DNA from: JAGNHN01 sp964590645
GTDB lineage: Bacteria; Bacteroidota; Bacteroidia; Bacteroidales; JAGNHN01
NCBI GenBank assembly: GCA_964590645.1
Contig: CAZPYJ010000009.1
Span: 73,764-137,763 of the forward strand
Length of the DNA stretch: 64,000 nucleotides
Direction of reading: 5' to 3'
Positions 34,443 to 42,049 of this stretch are shown one piece after another (position 1 is the stretch's first letter; every line of letters begins with the position of its first letter). The position numbers were made by a program, and so were the translations under genes. The notes beneath the pieces were generated by a model. It had not been told where the DNA came from. It saw nothing but the letters and a program-made list of their open reading frames with translations, and searched no databases.

Positions 34443-34775
34443 ATGTCAAGAATAAAGACAGTTTTGCTTCCACAGCATCAGAAGATGCTGAGCACATTGG
34501 GAACCAATATCAGATTGGCCAGGTTGAGGAGGAAGTTGAGCACGCAGCAGGTTGCTGAACGCGCAAACATAAGTCGGCCCACCCTTTTGTCCATCGAAAG
34601 GGGATCGCCGAGTGTTAGCATCGGTTTGTATCTTCAGGTGCTTGTGGCGCTCGGATTGGAAAAGGACTTTTATTTGATTGCCCGGGATGATGAATTGGGT
34701 AGGAAGTTGCAGGATGCCAAGTTGTTGACAAAAGAAAGAGCACCAAAGAAGAATGCAGGAAATGGCAATGACTGA
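34443..34775 (+). CDS. hipB: HipB-like antitoxin (Xre helix-turn-helix)
   Basis: 110 residues with an Xre-type helix-turn-helix at about residues 19-72: IRLARLRRKLSTQQVAERAN followed by the recognition helix ISRPTLLSIERG. The C-terminal tail is polar and basic, probably flexible. In HipBA systems this protein binds the operator and holds the kinase toxin inactive. The gene overlaps the hipA start (ATG at 34768, TGA ending at 34775), which suggests translational coupling. An inverted repeat over the likely promoter (34384-34408) is a good candidate operator. The local base composition upstream is more AT-rich than the surroundings, in keeping with a laterally moving module. Confidence 0.85.
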   Translation: MSRIKTVLLPQHQKMLSTLGTNIRLARLRRKLSTQQVAERANISRPTLLSIERGSPSVSIGLYLQVLVALGLEKDFYLIARDDELGRKLQDAKLLTKERAPKKNAGNGND

Positions 34776-36042
34776 TCATAAGAGAGCCATCTTTGTTTAT
34801 GCAGACTGGGATGGATTGGGTGGCCCACAAAAATTGGGATCCCTGTATTCTGAACGTATCAGAGGGAAGGAAGTTTTTTTGTTTGAGTATGAGGAAAGGT
34901 GGTTGCAGTCGGGCAATGCACAATGGCTGGACCCGGATCTGCAGCTATATACTGGTGTGCAGTATCTTAGTGATCAGCGTAAAAGCAATTTTGGGTTGTT
35001 TCTTGATTCGGCACCAGACCGTTGGGGGCGCCTGCTAATACGTAGAAAGGAAGCTGCGATGGCCAGGAGGGAGGGAAGGCCGGAGTCCCACCTGTATGAA
35101 ACCGATTATCTCCTGAGAGTCCTGGATGCGCAACGAATGGGTGCCTTGCGGTTTAAGACTGAGATGAATGGACCTTTCCTGAATAATGATATTGCCTTGG
35201 CCAGTCCACCCTGGACTTCCATCAGGGAGTTGGAGAGCATTAGCTTGCGGCTGGAAGACGATGACGCTGTGGATGACCCGGATTATTTGCAATGGCTGAA
35301 TGTACTACTCGTGCCTGGCTCGTCCCTGGGCGGTGCCCGACCTAAGGCAGGCGTTGTAGATACCAGGAATCAATTATGGATTGCCAAATTTCCAAGCAAG
35401 AATGATCCCTCGGATATGGGTGGGTGGGAGATGGTAACCCACGAACTGGCTTTGGCCGCAGGCGTGAATAAGGCAGAAGCACAGGCAGCAAAGTTTTCCA
35501 CCGATCATCATACTTTTCTTACAAGACGATTCGATCGGACGGACACAGGAAAGCGAAAGCACTTTGCTTCTGCGATGACACTGCTGGGACATACTGATGG
35601 GGAAGACTACGGCGATGGATTAAGCTATCTGGAATTAGTGGAGTTCCTTGTTAGTCGGGGTGCAAGGGTGAATGAAGATCTCGAGGAGCTATGGAGGAGA
35701 ATCGTATTCAGTATTTGTGTGAGCAATACGGATGACCATTTGAGAAATCACGGATTCCTTCTGCAAAGGGGGGGGTGGGTATTGTCACCGGCTTATGACA
35801 TCAACCCGGTGGAAACAGCAAACGGGTTGAAATTAAACATTTCGGAGAACGACAACGCACTGGATTTAGATTTGGCGATGGAAGTCATACCGTATTTCAG
35901 ATTAAAGGAAACGAAAGCCAGAGAGATCATTGGTCAGGTGAAAACAGCTGTGGGTAACTGGAGAAAAGTGGCATCTAAATACGGCATTTCCCGGACAGCG
36001 CAGGAATTGAAGTCCAGGGCCTTTTCAAGGGCGGAAAGCTAG
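34768..36042 (+). CDS. hipA: HipA-like serine/threonine kinase toxin
   Basis: 424 residues from the ATG at 34768; earlier ATGs at 34753 and 34762 would deepen the overlap with hipB. E. coli HipA phosphorylates glutamyl-tRNA synthetase and halts translation. An N-subdomain (about 5-110) is followed by the kinase core. The core has a glycine-rich loop with serines, GSSLGGARPKAG, where the autophosphorylation Ser of the family lies; the catalytic loop NTDDHLRNHGF; and the metal-binding LSPAYDINP. All expected catalytic residues are present, so it should be active. The full-length form with the N-subdomain distinguishes it from split HipT/HipS systems. The target in this organism is unknown. Confidence 0.88.
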   Translation: MTDHKRAIFVYADWDGLGGPQKLGSLYSERIRGKEVFLFEYEERWLQSGNAQWLDPDLQLYTGVQYLSDQRKSNFGLFLDSAPDRWGRLLIRRKEAAMARREGRPESHLYETDYLLRVLDAQRMGALRFKTEMNGPFLNNDIALASPPWTSIRELESISLRLEDDDAVDDPDYLQWLNVLLVPGSSLGGARPKAGVVDTRNQLWIAKFPSKNDPSDMGGWEMVTHELALAAGVNKAEAQAAKFSTDHHTFLTRRFDRTDTGKRKHFASAMTLLGHTDGEDYGDGLSYLELVEFLVSRGARVNEDLEELWRRIVFSICVSNTDDHLRNHGFLLQRGGWVLSPAYDINPVETANGLKLNISENDNALDLDLAMEVIPYFRLKETKAREIIGQVKTAVGNWRKVASKYGISRTAQELKSRAFSRAES

Positions 36043-36192
36043 GGCCTGATTTTTTGCCAGTTGCGCTGCCTGAATGCTAGATAAAGCTAAGGAATGGCAG
36101 GCAATGGTTTATATAAAATGGTTTATCTTTAAGGTGAAAAACATTATTTCTCTCCGCCATCCACTTAAAAGGTAACACGAATTAGCGGTACA

Positions 36193-37110
36193 ATGAAAAA
36201 GATACACCTTCTTGTAATCCTTCTGCTGGCTATTCTTCCGATCCTGGTAAGCGCTCAGGATTTTGCGCCGATTGGTGCTGAATGGCACTATACCAAAAAG
36301 TTCGCGTCATTTTGGCCTAAAGAATCATACGTGAAAATAAAATCAGTTGGTGACACGATCATACAGGGCAAAAGCTGCAGGATATTAGAAAACAATGGTG
36401 GTTATTCGTGTATTTTTCATAACGAGCGGGATTATGTCTATACCGAAGACAGCGTCACCTATTTTTATGTGCCGGCGATAGACTCCTTCCAGATACTATA
36501 CGATCTGCGCGCAAGTGTAGGGAGTTCCTGGATCGTGGTTTTTAGTGTTAACATAATACCCTTGCTGGATACTTATCGGATAAACGTGTTATCTGTTGAC
36601 AATCTTACTATTAATGGCAAGGTGCTTAAAAGATTCTTTGTGCATTTTGAAGGCCTTTCAGGATGGCTTCCTATTGGAGGGCATAGGTATATCATCGAAG
36701 GCATTGGCAGCCAGTCTTATTTATTCGATTTTCATACCACTTGGGCACTATGCAACGGTACTTATTCAGGTGGTCTGAGATGCTATGAGGATTCCGTGAT
36801 CGGCTTTTATTCAACCGGAATCGCAGATTCCTGTACCTATACGAATGACGGAACAGGACTAAGTAACATTAGTGCTGACCAGATGATCCGCACCTACCCG
36901 AATCCAACCAGTGATTTCCTTTTCATAGAGACGGATCTGCGCTCCCCAATAGAAATCAGGCTTCTTAATCCCTTGGGGGGTGTTGAGATAGAGGATAAAA
37001 TGGTTGGCACGCATCAACTTGATTTATCGGGATTGCCAGCCGGGTTGTACTTCCTGGAATTTCAGGATTTAGATAAGTGTCGTTCTGTTCGCAGGATTAT
37101 TAAGTATTAG
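36193..37110 (+). CDS. Secreted protein with T9SS type A sorting domain, function unknown
   Basis: 305 residues. The signal peptide ends in LVSAQD. A beta-rich body of about 200 residues starts with FAPIGAEWHYTKK, a beginning I associate with many uncharacterised Bacteroidota cargo proteins. The sorting domain at about 230-305 contains TYPNPTSDFLFIET, then LNPLGGVEIED, then LSGLPAGLYFLEF. The body has several cysteines (CRILENN, CIFHN, ALCNG, LRCYED, DSCTY) that may form disulfides outside the cell. A -7-like box TATCTTTA (36124-36131) with one mismatch lies about 60 bases before the ATG. The gene stands alone between hipA and a repeat field; no functional link to neighbours is visible. Confidence 0.8.
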   Translation: MKKIHLLVILLLAILPILVSAQDFAPIGAEWHYTKKFASFWPKESYVKIKSVGDTIIQGKSCRILENNGGYSCIFHNERDYVYTEDSVTYFYVPAIDSFQILYDLRASVGSSWIVVFSVNIIPLLDTYRINVLSVDNLTINGKVLKRFFVHFEGLSGWLPIGGHRYIIEGIGSQSYLFDFHTTWALCNGTYSGGLRCYEDSVIGFYSTGIADSCTYTNDGTGLSNISADQMIRTYPNPTSDFLFIETDLRSPIEIRLLNPLGGVEIEDKMVGTHQLDLSGLPAGLYFLEFQDLDKCRSVRRIIKY

Positions 37111-37215
37111 CTTGCTTTGCTTGACAGGTGTTAGTGGGAATCCTGCTCACCGTCCCTTCCCCGGCCTTCCCCTTGGAGGGGAGGGAGTTCTTTTTTTATC
37201 TCTTGTTGCTTCGGT

Positions 37216-37312
37216 CCCTGAGCGCTTACCCTGAGCCTGTCGAAGGGTGTCCTCCACACTCATCCTTTACCCTGAGCGTTCGCCCTGAGCCTGTCGAAGG
37301 GCAGCCGAAGGG
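37216..37312 (-). repeat. Interspersed palindromic repeat, two copies
   Basis: Copies at 37216-37247 and 37270-37312 contain CCTGAGCCTGTCGAAGGG, the reverse complement of the element inside the parC tail (3368-3386 and 3402-3445). The core CCCTGAGC...GTCGAAGGG units are arranged head-to-tail and can pair with each other. They behave like REP-type interspersed repeats. Confidence 0.85.
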
Positions 37313-37340
37313 TCTTCCTCCACACTCCAAACTCCTTAAG

Positions 37341-37527
37341 GGGGGCTTCGCATCAAAGCTCCCTCGCTGGCGCTCGGTCTTTTTGCTTTTCTCGCTCACC
37401 TGCTTGTGCAACACTTACGCTCACTCTCATTTTTATCCGGGATTGCCTCCCTCGCTTCGCTCGGTCGGCGGACCCAATGGGGGGCTTCGCATCAAAGCTC
37501 CCTCGCTGGCGCTCGGGCTTTTTGCTT
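37341..37527 (+). repeat. 48-base direct repeat, two copies
   Basis: 37341-37388 and 37480-37527 are identical except for one base (T or G before CTTTTTGCTT). Each contains GCATCAAAGCTCC, which also appears inverted directly next to the tRNA-Asp 3' end. Confidence 0.85.
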
Positions 37528-37607
37528 CCCCCCTCGCATTCGAGGAAGCTCGATGCTCAAGGAAAGCAAAAAGCTCCAAAAAGCAATGCTTTTTGGAGCT
37601 TTGATGC
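37489..37607. repeat. Nested inverted repeat abutting tRNA-Asp
   Basis: Outer arms GCATCAAAGCTCC (37489-37501) and its complement (37595-37607) are perfect. An inner pair GCTTTTTGCTTCC (37517-37529) matches GGAAAGCAAAAAGC (37561-37574) with one extra base. The right arm ends exactly at the discriminator base of the tRNA. Confidence 0.75.
37562..37600 (-). terminator. Rho-independent terminator of tRNA-Asp
   Basis: A perfect 14-base stem AGCTCCAAAAAGCA / TGCTTTTTGGAGCT (37572-37585 and 37587-37600), followed on the minus strand by TTTTTGCTTTCC, lies 7 bases beyond the tRNA 3' end. Confidence 0.75.
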
Positions 37608-37680
37608 GGTCCGGACGGGACTCGAACCCGCGACCCCGTGCGTGACAGGCACGTATTCTAACCAACTGAACTACCGGACC
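37607..37680 (-). tRNA. tRNA-Asp (GTC anticodon)
   Basis: A complete cloverleaf of 74 bases on the minus strand: acceptor GGTCCGG/CCGGACC with discriminator G, D arm GTTC/GAAT, anticodon stem CGTGC/GCACG with loop CTGTCAC (anticodon GTC), variable GGGTC, and T arm GCGGG-TTCGAGT-CCCGT. The G discriminator agrees with bacterial tRNA-Asp. CCA is not encoded; GCA follows the last paired base. A perfect promoter stands upstream and a strong hairpin terminator directly downstream, so it is a single-gene transcription unit. Confidence 0.96.
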
Positions 37681-37709
37681 TCTTAAGAACGTCCCCCCGA
37701 AAGGGATTG

Positions 37710-37740
37710 CAAATATACTGCGAAATTATTTCCTCACAAA
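37710..37740 (-). promoter_or_regulatory. Promoter of tRNA-Asp
   Basis: On the minus strand TTTG (37740-37737), a 19-base spacer and TATATTTG (37717-37710) form a perfect Bacteroidota promoter 29 bases before the tRNA 5' end. Confidence 0.75.
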
Positions 37741-37746
37741 TATTTT

Positions 37747-38421
37747 TCATTTTTCTCCTGCATCCCCCGCCAAATGGAAGATTTCTGCTCCTTCAAACAC
37801 CTTGAAGGCATCGGTATCCTTGCCTTCCACAGCCTTCCGCATCGCCCTGGCTACCACACTGCCTGGGATGGGGCGACGACTGGACAGCCCCGGAAATATC
37901 CGGATCAACCCGGGCATCCAAACCGCAGCCAATTCTTCCATCCATCTCCTTTCTTCCCGTTCACCCGTCAGCAAGGAAGGCCTGAGGATGGTGAGCCTTG
38001 GAAAATGAAGTCCTTTCAGGGCCTCCTCCAATTCCCCCTTGATGCGGAGATAGAAAAGCCGGGAACGGGCGTTCGCACCGATGGAGGAAACCAATACACA
38101 ATGCTTAAATCCCGCAGAAGCCGCTTTCTTCGCCACTTCATAAGGATAGGTGTAATCTACTTTATACTGTGCCTCCTTGCTCCCTGCCTTGCGTCGTGTG
38201 GTGCCCATCGCGATGAAAAGGACTTCTCCCTGGATCAATCTTGCCCATTCAGGCAGACGGTCAAAATCCACCAGGTGTTCCTCCAGATTGGGGTGGCTGA
38301 TCCCGCTGCTGCGCCGGGCGAGAACCTTCACCGCATAATCGTCGCTATCCAGTAACTGCTGCAAGAGGGCTTTTCCTACCAATCCGGTGGCGCCAAGGAT
38401 AAGGGCTGTTTTCTTCTTCAT
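37747..38421 (-). CDS. NAD(P)-binding atypical short-chain dehydrogenase (HTATIP2-like)
   Basis: 224 residues from the ATG at 38421. A longer frame to 38610 would overlap the rhodanese gene and lacks homologous sequence. The Rossmann start is MKKKTALILGATGLVGKALL, with GATGLVG binding NAD(P). Further typical stretches of the NAD(P)H-binding family are CVLVSSIGANARS, YLRIKGELEEAL with the YxxxK pair, and LTILRPSLLTGERE. The reaction is unknown. It is the last gene of the minus-strand sulfur cluster, 31 bases after the stop of the membrane rhodanese, and may be co-transcribed; a role in sulfur metabolism is only suggested by position. It is followed by the tRNA-Asp promoter region. Confidence 0.75.
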   Translation of the reverse strand: MKKKTALILGATGLVGKALLQQLLDSDDYAVKVLARRSSGISHPNLEEHLVDFDRLPEWARLIQGEVLFIAMGTTRRKAGSKEAQYKVDYTYPYEVAKKAASAGFKHCVLVSSIGANARSRLFYLRIKGELEEALKGLHFPRLTILRPSLLTGEREERRWMEELAAVWMPGLIRIFPGLSSRRPIPGSVVARAMRKAVEGKDTDAFKVFEGAEIFHLAGDAGEK

Positions 38422-38452
38422 TTTGAAAATGCATTCGGTAACAGCAACGCTG

Positions 38453-39064
38453 CTAACAACCGCCCTGAACGGAGATGACTTCTGTTTCGATGATTTCAGG
38501 CTGACTCTTGAGCGGTTTTGTTTCTGATTCCGGTTTAGCCTTGAAGAAACGAGCAAAATCATACCAGGCCTTTTCCTGATGGGTGAAGGCCGCCGCCGGA
38601 TGATAGTCATCCATCACCTGGGTTTTCGTGAACATATAGTCATTGGCCAGGACGTGGATGTTGCTGAACCCGGCTCCCAGCAATAGCAGACTGGCGATGG
38701 AAGCCTCTGATTCCTCCCCTGAAAAGAGCAATAATTTTCCCCCTTCACTCAGGGCCTTGCGGGATGGATTTTCAAGCAATTGGTCCATTGGAATATTGAT
38801 TGCTCCCGGTAGGCTGCCACGCTGAAACTCCTCCCGGGAACGAAGGTCCACGAGCAGATAATCATCCAGCTGTGCATCGGTCATCATCTGATGCAGCTGA
38901 TGCGGCAAAATCCATCTCGTGTTTTCCGTGGCGTAGATCACCATCTCGTCCCGGTTGACTTTGTATGAAGGTCCGATAAGATACTGGACCAGCATAACAA
39001 ATAAGGTGAGACCGAGGAATAAGAGGGCAGCTGCATTGAGTATTTGATGTTGTGTGTTTTGCAT
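38453..39064 (-). CDS. Membrane-anchored rhodanese-like protein with Ser in the active site and C-terminal GGC
   Basis: 203 residues from the ATG at 39064; an upstream TTG at 39091 would overlap the previous stop. One N-terminal transmembrane helix (about 7-31) is followed by a rhodanese domain (about 50-160) that begins YLLVDLRSREEFQRGSLPGA. Where rhodaneses carry the persulfide cysteine, this protein has LFSGEES, with Ser at about 115. It therefore cannot form the usual enzyme persulfide at that place. The C-terminal tail is long and polar and ends VQGGC. The same Gly-Gly-Cys end is found on the two rhodanese proteins encoded upstream. The domain should face the periplasm. The gene starts 20 bases after the YeeE-rhodanese stop. 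Confidence 0.8.
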   Translation of the reverse strand: MQNTQHQILNAAALLFLGLTLFVMLVQYLIGPSYKVNRDEMVIYATENTRWILPHQLHQMMTDAQLDDYLLVDLRSREEFQRGSLPGAINIPMDQLLENPSRKALSEGGKLLLFSGEESEASIASLLLLGAGFSNIHVLANDYMFTKTQVMDDYHPAAAFTHQEKAWYDFARFFKAKPESETKPLKSQPEIIETEVISVQGGC

Positions 39065-39084
39065 AACCGTAGCTTTTCTGTTTG

Positions 39085-40311
39085 TTAACAACCACCACTG
39101 GCGGGCATATCAATGTCAATGATCTGAATTACAGGTACAGGAGCTTGTTCGGGTTCTTTTTCCGCTTTGCCTGACTGGAAATAGTCCCGGGCCTTTTCTC
39201 TAAACCTGGCAGTATGCATTTCAATGCAGTCTGGCCGCTCTCTTTCGATGCTAATCTCTTCCAGAAAAAATGTATAGGTGAATGCATTCAGGCCACCCTG
39301 CAAAACGCGAATGCCTTCTATCCCTGATCTGCGGCTGATCAGCCAGGCTTCAGCGGCCCGGGTGTCGGAATAGGAGAAGAGAATTACTTTGTGGTTTGGG
39401 CTTTGCAGCAGCGGTTTCCATTTTTTTTCTCCTATCTCGGCCAGTGGAATATGGATGGCTCCGGGTAAAGAGAAGCGTTGAAACTCGCTTGCATCCCGCA
39501 CATCGACCAATTGCAGCGGGTATTTTTTTCCCTGCATAATCCCATAGGCCACTTCATCGGGGGTGCTCAGATGATTGCCGCTCAGCATTTCCTCCAGGAT
39601 TAAGCTTGCCTCTGTCTCTTTCCAGTTGCTTCGGGTTTGTGGAGGTAAGACCAAGAGGATTAGCCCTGCCAGGATAACCAGAAAGGCCGGAATGCTATGA
39701 CTGGGCCTTGCTTCCTTAAGGGCAGAAGGCGTGTTGTTGACCTTATCTTCAATACGCTGGGTAATTGCGAAAGCCGTTAAAGCAACAAGAATCAGGAGTA
39801 GTGCGAACCATTCCCTGGACATCCCCAGGGAGTCAAATACAAAGACAGGGCCCAGGCTGAATCCCAGGTAGAGGGGCTCGAAAAGAGAATAAAACTCTCC
39901 GAAGATGAAGATGCCGATGAACATCCCTCCGATGAAAAACATCGCATCGATTTTCCCAATCACAGCACCTGCCAGGCTGGTTCCCGGACAAAAGCCTCCC
40001 AGAATAAAGCCAAAGCCCATAATCACGCCTCCAACAATGGCAGACCAGAGGAAGGTGGGGTTGATGTACAGCAGACTGTAGTCGATCCAGCCGAGATAAT
40101 TGAACAGCAGCAGGCCGGTCATCGCTGTGATAGCGGCAGTGAAGAAAACCCGCAGAACCACGAAGTCATAGCCGTAAAATACGCCGGCTAATTTGCGGGA
40201 GGAGGAAAATCCGGCTTGCTCCAGTATATATCCAAACCCCAGTCCAATTACGAAGGCAAAGAAGAGATTCAAATCCGGGTTTACGAATCCTTGAGGAATG
40301 AGAGGTCCCAT
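39085..40311 (-). CDS. YeeE/YedE family transporter fused to a rhodanese-like domain, C-terminal GGC
   Basis: 408 residues. The N-terminal membrane part (about 1-235, seven or more helices) belongs to the YeeE/YedE family, whose member TsuA imports thiosulfate using conserved cysteines. Here the signature is FILGGFCPGTSLAGA with Cys108. The rhodanese domain (about 250-345) has LVDVRDASEFQRFSLPGAIH. Its active-site loop is ILFSYSDTRAAEA, so Ser313 replaces the catalytic Cys, as in the next gene. The tail is proline- and charge-rich and ends DMPASGGC. The gene starts 14 bases after the small YeeE gene, with which it should form a two-part transporter. Transport of thiosulfate or another sulfur species is inferred from family and context. 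Confidence 0.85.
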   Translation of the reverse strand: MGPLIPQGFVNPDLNLFFAFVIGLGFGYILEQAGFSSSRKLAGVFYGYDFVVLRVFFTAAITAMTGLLLFNYLGWIDYSLLYINPTFLWSAIVGGVIMGFGFILGGFCPGTSLAGAVIGKIDAMFFIGGMFIGIFIFGEFYSLFEPLYLGFSLGPVFVFDSLGMSREWFALLLILVALTAFAITQRIEDKVNNTPSALKEARPSHSIPAFLVILAGLILLVLPPQTRSNWKETEASLILEEMLSGNHLSTPDEVAYGIMQGKKYPLQLVDVRDASEFQRFSLPGAIHIPLAEIGEKKWKPLLQSPNHKVILFSYSDTRAAEAWLISRRSGIEGIRVLQGGLNAFTYTFFLEEISIERERPDCIEMHTARFREKARDYFQSGKAEKEPEQAPVPVIQIIDIDMPASGGC

Positions 40312-40325
40312 AATATTGCCACTTA

Positions 40326-40847
40326 TTAGTTAATCCAGAGTTTACGGAAGAAGTATGCGATGATGTATCCTGATCCGAATATGGCCATCATCGTGACAAA
40401 ACCTGCGGTAGAGAGGATGCTCATCCCTGTGAGGGCGGCTCCGCTGGTGCAGCCCCTTCCAAACTGGGCTCCCAGTCCGAAGAGTAAGCCACCCAGGGAA
40501 GCAAACAACAGGCGTGTCGCCGCTTTGATCCTGGGCCCCCGCTCAACCTTGAAGCCCAGGCGACCTGCCATAGCCCCGCTGAAGAAAGCTCCCCCCAGCA
40601 TCCCGAGGGTTAAATAAACCAGCCAGTTCTTCATTGGGCCTGCACCTTCACGGAAAAAATCGGCATAAAAGGGATTCACCTTTGCGTGCTCAGGAGCAAG
40701 GCTGGCCACAGATTGTATTACCACACTTTTGGCTGCACCACTGGCACCCAAACCTCGTCCGGTGACAAAGAAGGCCCCCAGCATTACCAAACCCAGTAAG
40801 AAGCCTGCCAGGTATGGATTCATATATTGTTGCGGACTGCTTTTCAT
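40326..40847 (-). CDS. YeeE/YedE family membrane protein
   Basis: 173 residues from the ATG at 40847; the frame extends upstream to 40910, but the family begins close to the first helix. Four or more helices are seen, with the family signature LGAQFGRGCTSGAALTG containing Cys133. This is the half-size YeeE type, which usually pairs with a second half encoded next to it, as here. The family moves thiosulfate or related sulfur compounds across the inner membrane. The gap to the upstream rhodanese lipoprotein gene (101 bases) is larger than other gaps in the cluster, so an internal promoter is possible, though none is obvious. The downstream gap of 14 bases shows co-transcription with the fused YeeE-rhodanese gene. 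Confidence 0.85.
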   Translation of the reverse strand: MKSSPQQYMNPYLAGFLLGLVMLGAFFVTGRGLGASGAAKSVVIQSVASLAPEHAKVNPFYADFFREGAGPMKNWLVYLTLGMLGGAFFSGAMAGRLGFKVERGPRIKAATRLLFASLGGLLFGLGAQFGRGCTSGAALTGMSILSTAGFVTMMAIFGSGYIIAYFFRKLWIN

Positions 40848-40948
40848 ATCGTGCGTCTTTTTTGTGAATGCTTCATTGCTGTTTCCTTCGCGAATGCGCT
40901 TCCTGATCAATATGTTTCAATGGCTCATCTTTTTGCTCCTGCCTGATA

Positions 40949-42037
40949 CTAGCATCCACCTTCCACCGTGATCTTTTCCTCGCTTATTCCGGAAGGCTCT
41001 GCTGCCTTTTGATCCTCCTCTCCACGGATGAGCGGCAGGTTTTGAATCAGATCCTCCGTGAATGTCCGTGAAGGCCTGGGCTCTGTCTTAGCCATTACCT
41101 CGTGGATGAAACCGTTGGCGCCATAGGCCAGGGACCGGGCATCGTAGCCCAACATACGGAGATATGCCGCAACAAAGGTGCTGTGTTGCCCCGAATAACA
41201 ATAAACAACCACGGGTTTATCCAGGGGTAAGGTGTTCAGGTACTGATCCCGTCCCAGCGATTGCTTAGGCGTATATTGAATGGCGCCGGGAAGGTGTCCG
41301 TTGCTATAATACTTCTCCTCCGGCCAATAGCATATCGTATAATAAGAATCCGGACTCTTAAGCAATTCGGAGATGGTAATGATATAATCTTCAAGAGGCA
41401 ACTGCAGTATTTCCGTGGCCCTTTCCATCGCAATGTCAAATCCATTATTGCTGTTGCTTGCCAAGCTTGGATAAGCTCCGGCGGGATGCCTGGGATAGCC
41501 TGTGGTATCCATTATTCCTACCATAAAATTTCCCACACTCGAAAGCCAGTATTCTTCGGCAATAGCTTTGTCCCAACCACTCATCCCAAATCGCATCGCA
41601 AATACATTGTCATATCCCAGCAAACGCAATACTCCGCTTACATAGCCCGAGATGTTCAAATCATAACAAACCAGGAAAATATGCGAAAACTGAGCAGCTT
41701 GAATGCTTTCCTTAAAGTATGTTAATACCTGACTGGCATCAAGGTTTACAGCGTGCTCAATATGGGCTTCCTGAAAATCCCCGGGTTTTCTCAGGTCGAT
41801 GATATGTATATTCTCTTCTCGCATCGAATATACGACCCGGGCATCCATAATGGAAGGAACCTTGTCGCTGTTAATATACTGACCGTTTTCCTCAAACCAG
41901 CTTAGCAATTCCTGGCTTGGATCTTTTTCATTCCCCGGGGCTTCCCCGGATGGACCACTGTTACTGCAGGCCAGTAGAAGAAAGAGGCCGGTCAGGATGG
42001 TGAAATGCACGATAGCCCATATTCTGATTCGTTGCAT
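40949..42037 (-). CDS. Lipoprotein with two rhodanese domains and C-terminal GGC
   Basis: 362 residues. The lipoprotein signal has lipobox LLLAC, with the lipidated Cys24 followed by a Ser/Gly/Pro linker. Rhodanese domain 1 (about 65-165) has IIDLRKPGDFQEAHIEHAV and Cys124 in FLVCYDLN. Rhodanese domain 2 (about 215-320) has GHLPGAIQY and a canonical active site VVVYCYSGQHST with Cys280. Both domains keep the cysteine, and the second fits best an active sulfurtransferase. The protein ends TVEGGC, like the two Ser-type rhodanese proteins downstream. It should be anchored to a membrane in the periplasm, where it could take sulfane sulfur from or to the octaheme cytochrome. It starts 12 bases after the cytochrome b stop. 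Confidence 0.87.
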   Translation of the reverse strand: MQRIRIWAIVHFTILTGLFLLLACSNSGPSGEAPGNEKDPSQELLSWFEENGQYINSDKVPSIMDARVVYSMREENIHIIDLRKPGDFQEAHIEHAVNLDASQVLTYFKESIQAAQFSHIFLVCYDLNISGYVSGVLRLLGYDNVFAMRFGMSGWDKAIAEEYWLSSVGNFMVGIMDTTGYPRHPAGAYPSLASNSNNGFDIAMERATEILQLPLEDYIITISELLKSPDSYYTICYWPEEKYYSNGHLPGAIQYTPKQSLGRDQYLNTLPLDKPVVVYCYSGQHSTFVAAYLRMLGYDARSLAYGANGFIHEVMAKTEPRPSRTFTEDLIQNLPLIRGEEDQKAAEPSGISEEKITVEGGC

Positions 42038-42049
42038 AGTGGAAATGGA

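Larger units (their letters stand above)
37111..37606. other. Non-coding repeat field upstream of tRNA-Asp
   Basis: About 500 bases without a credible gene. It holds a CCTTCCCC/GGGGAGGG GC-rich stretch (about 37150-37190), two copies of the CCCTTCGAC-family palindromic repeat, two copies of a 48-base direct repeat, a nested inverted repeat and the tRNA terminator. Frames through it translate into low-quality sequence typical of these repeats. Confidence 0.85.

Noticed and set aside
37128..37604. A 158-codon plus-strand frame (and a 79-codon frame beside it) before tRNA-Asp
   Set aside because: It consists of translated interspersed repeats and the tRNA terminator; the peptide (PEPVEG-type runs) is a known artefact of this repeat class.
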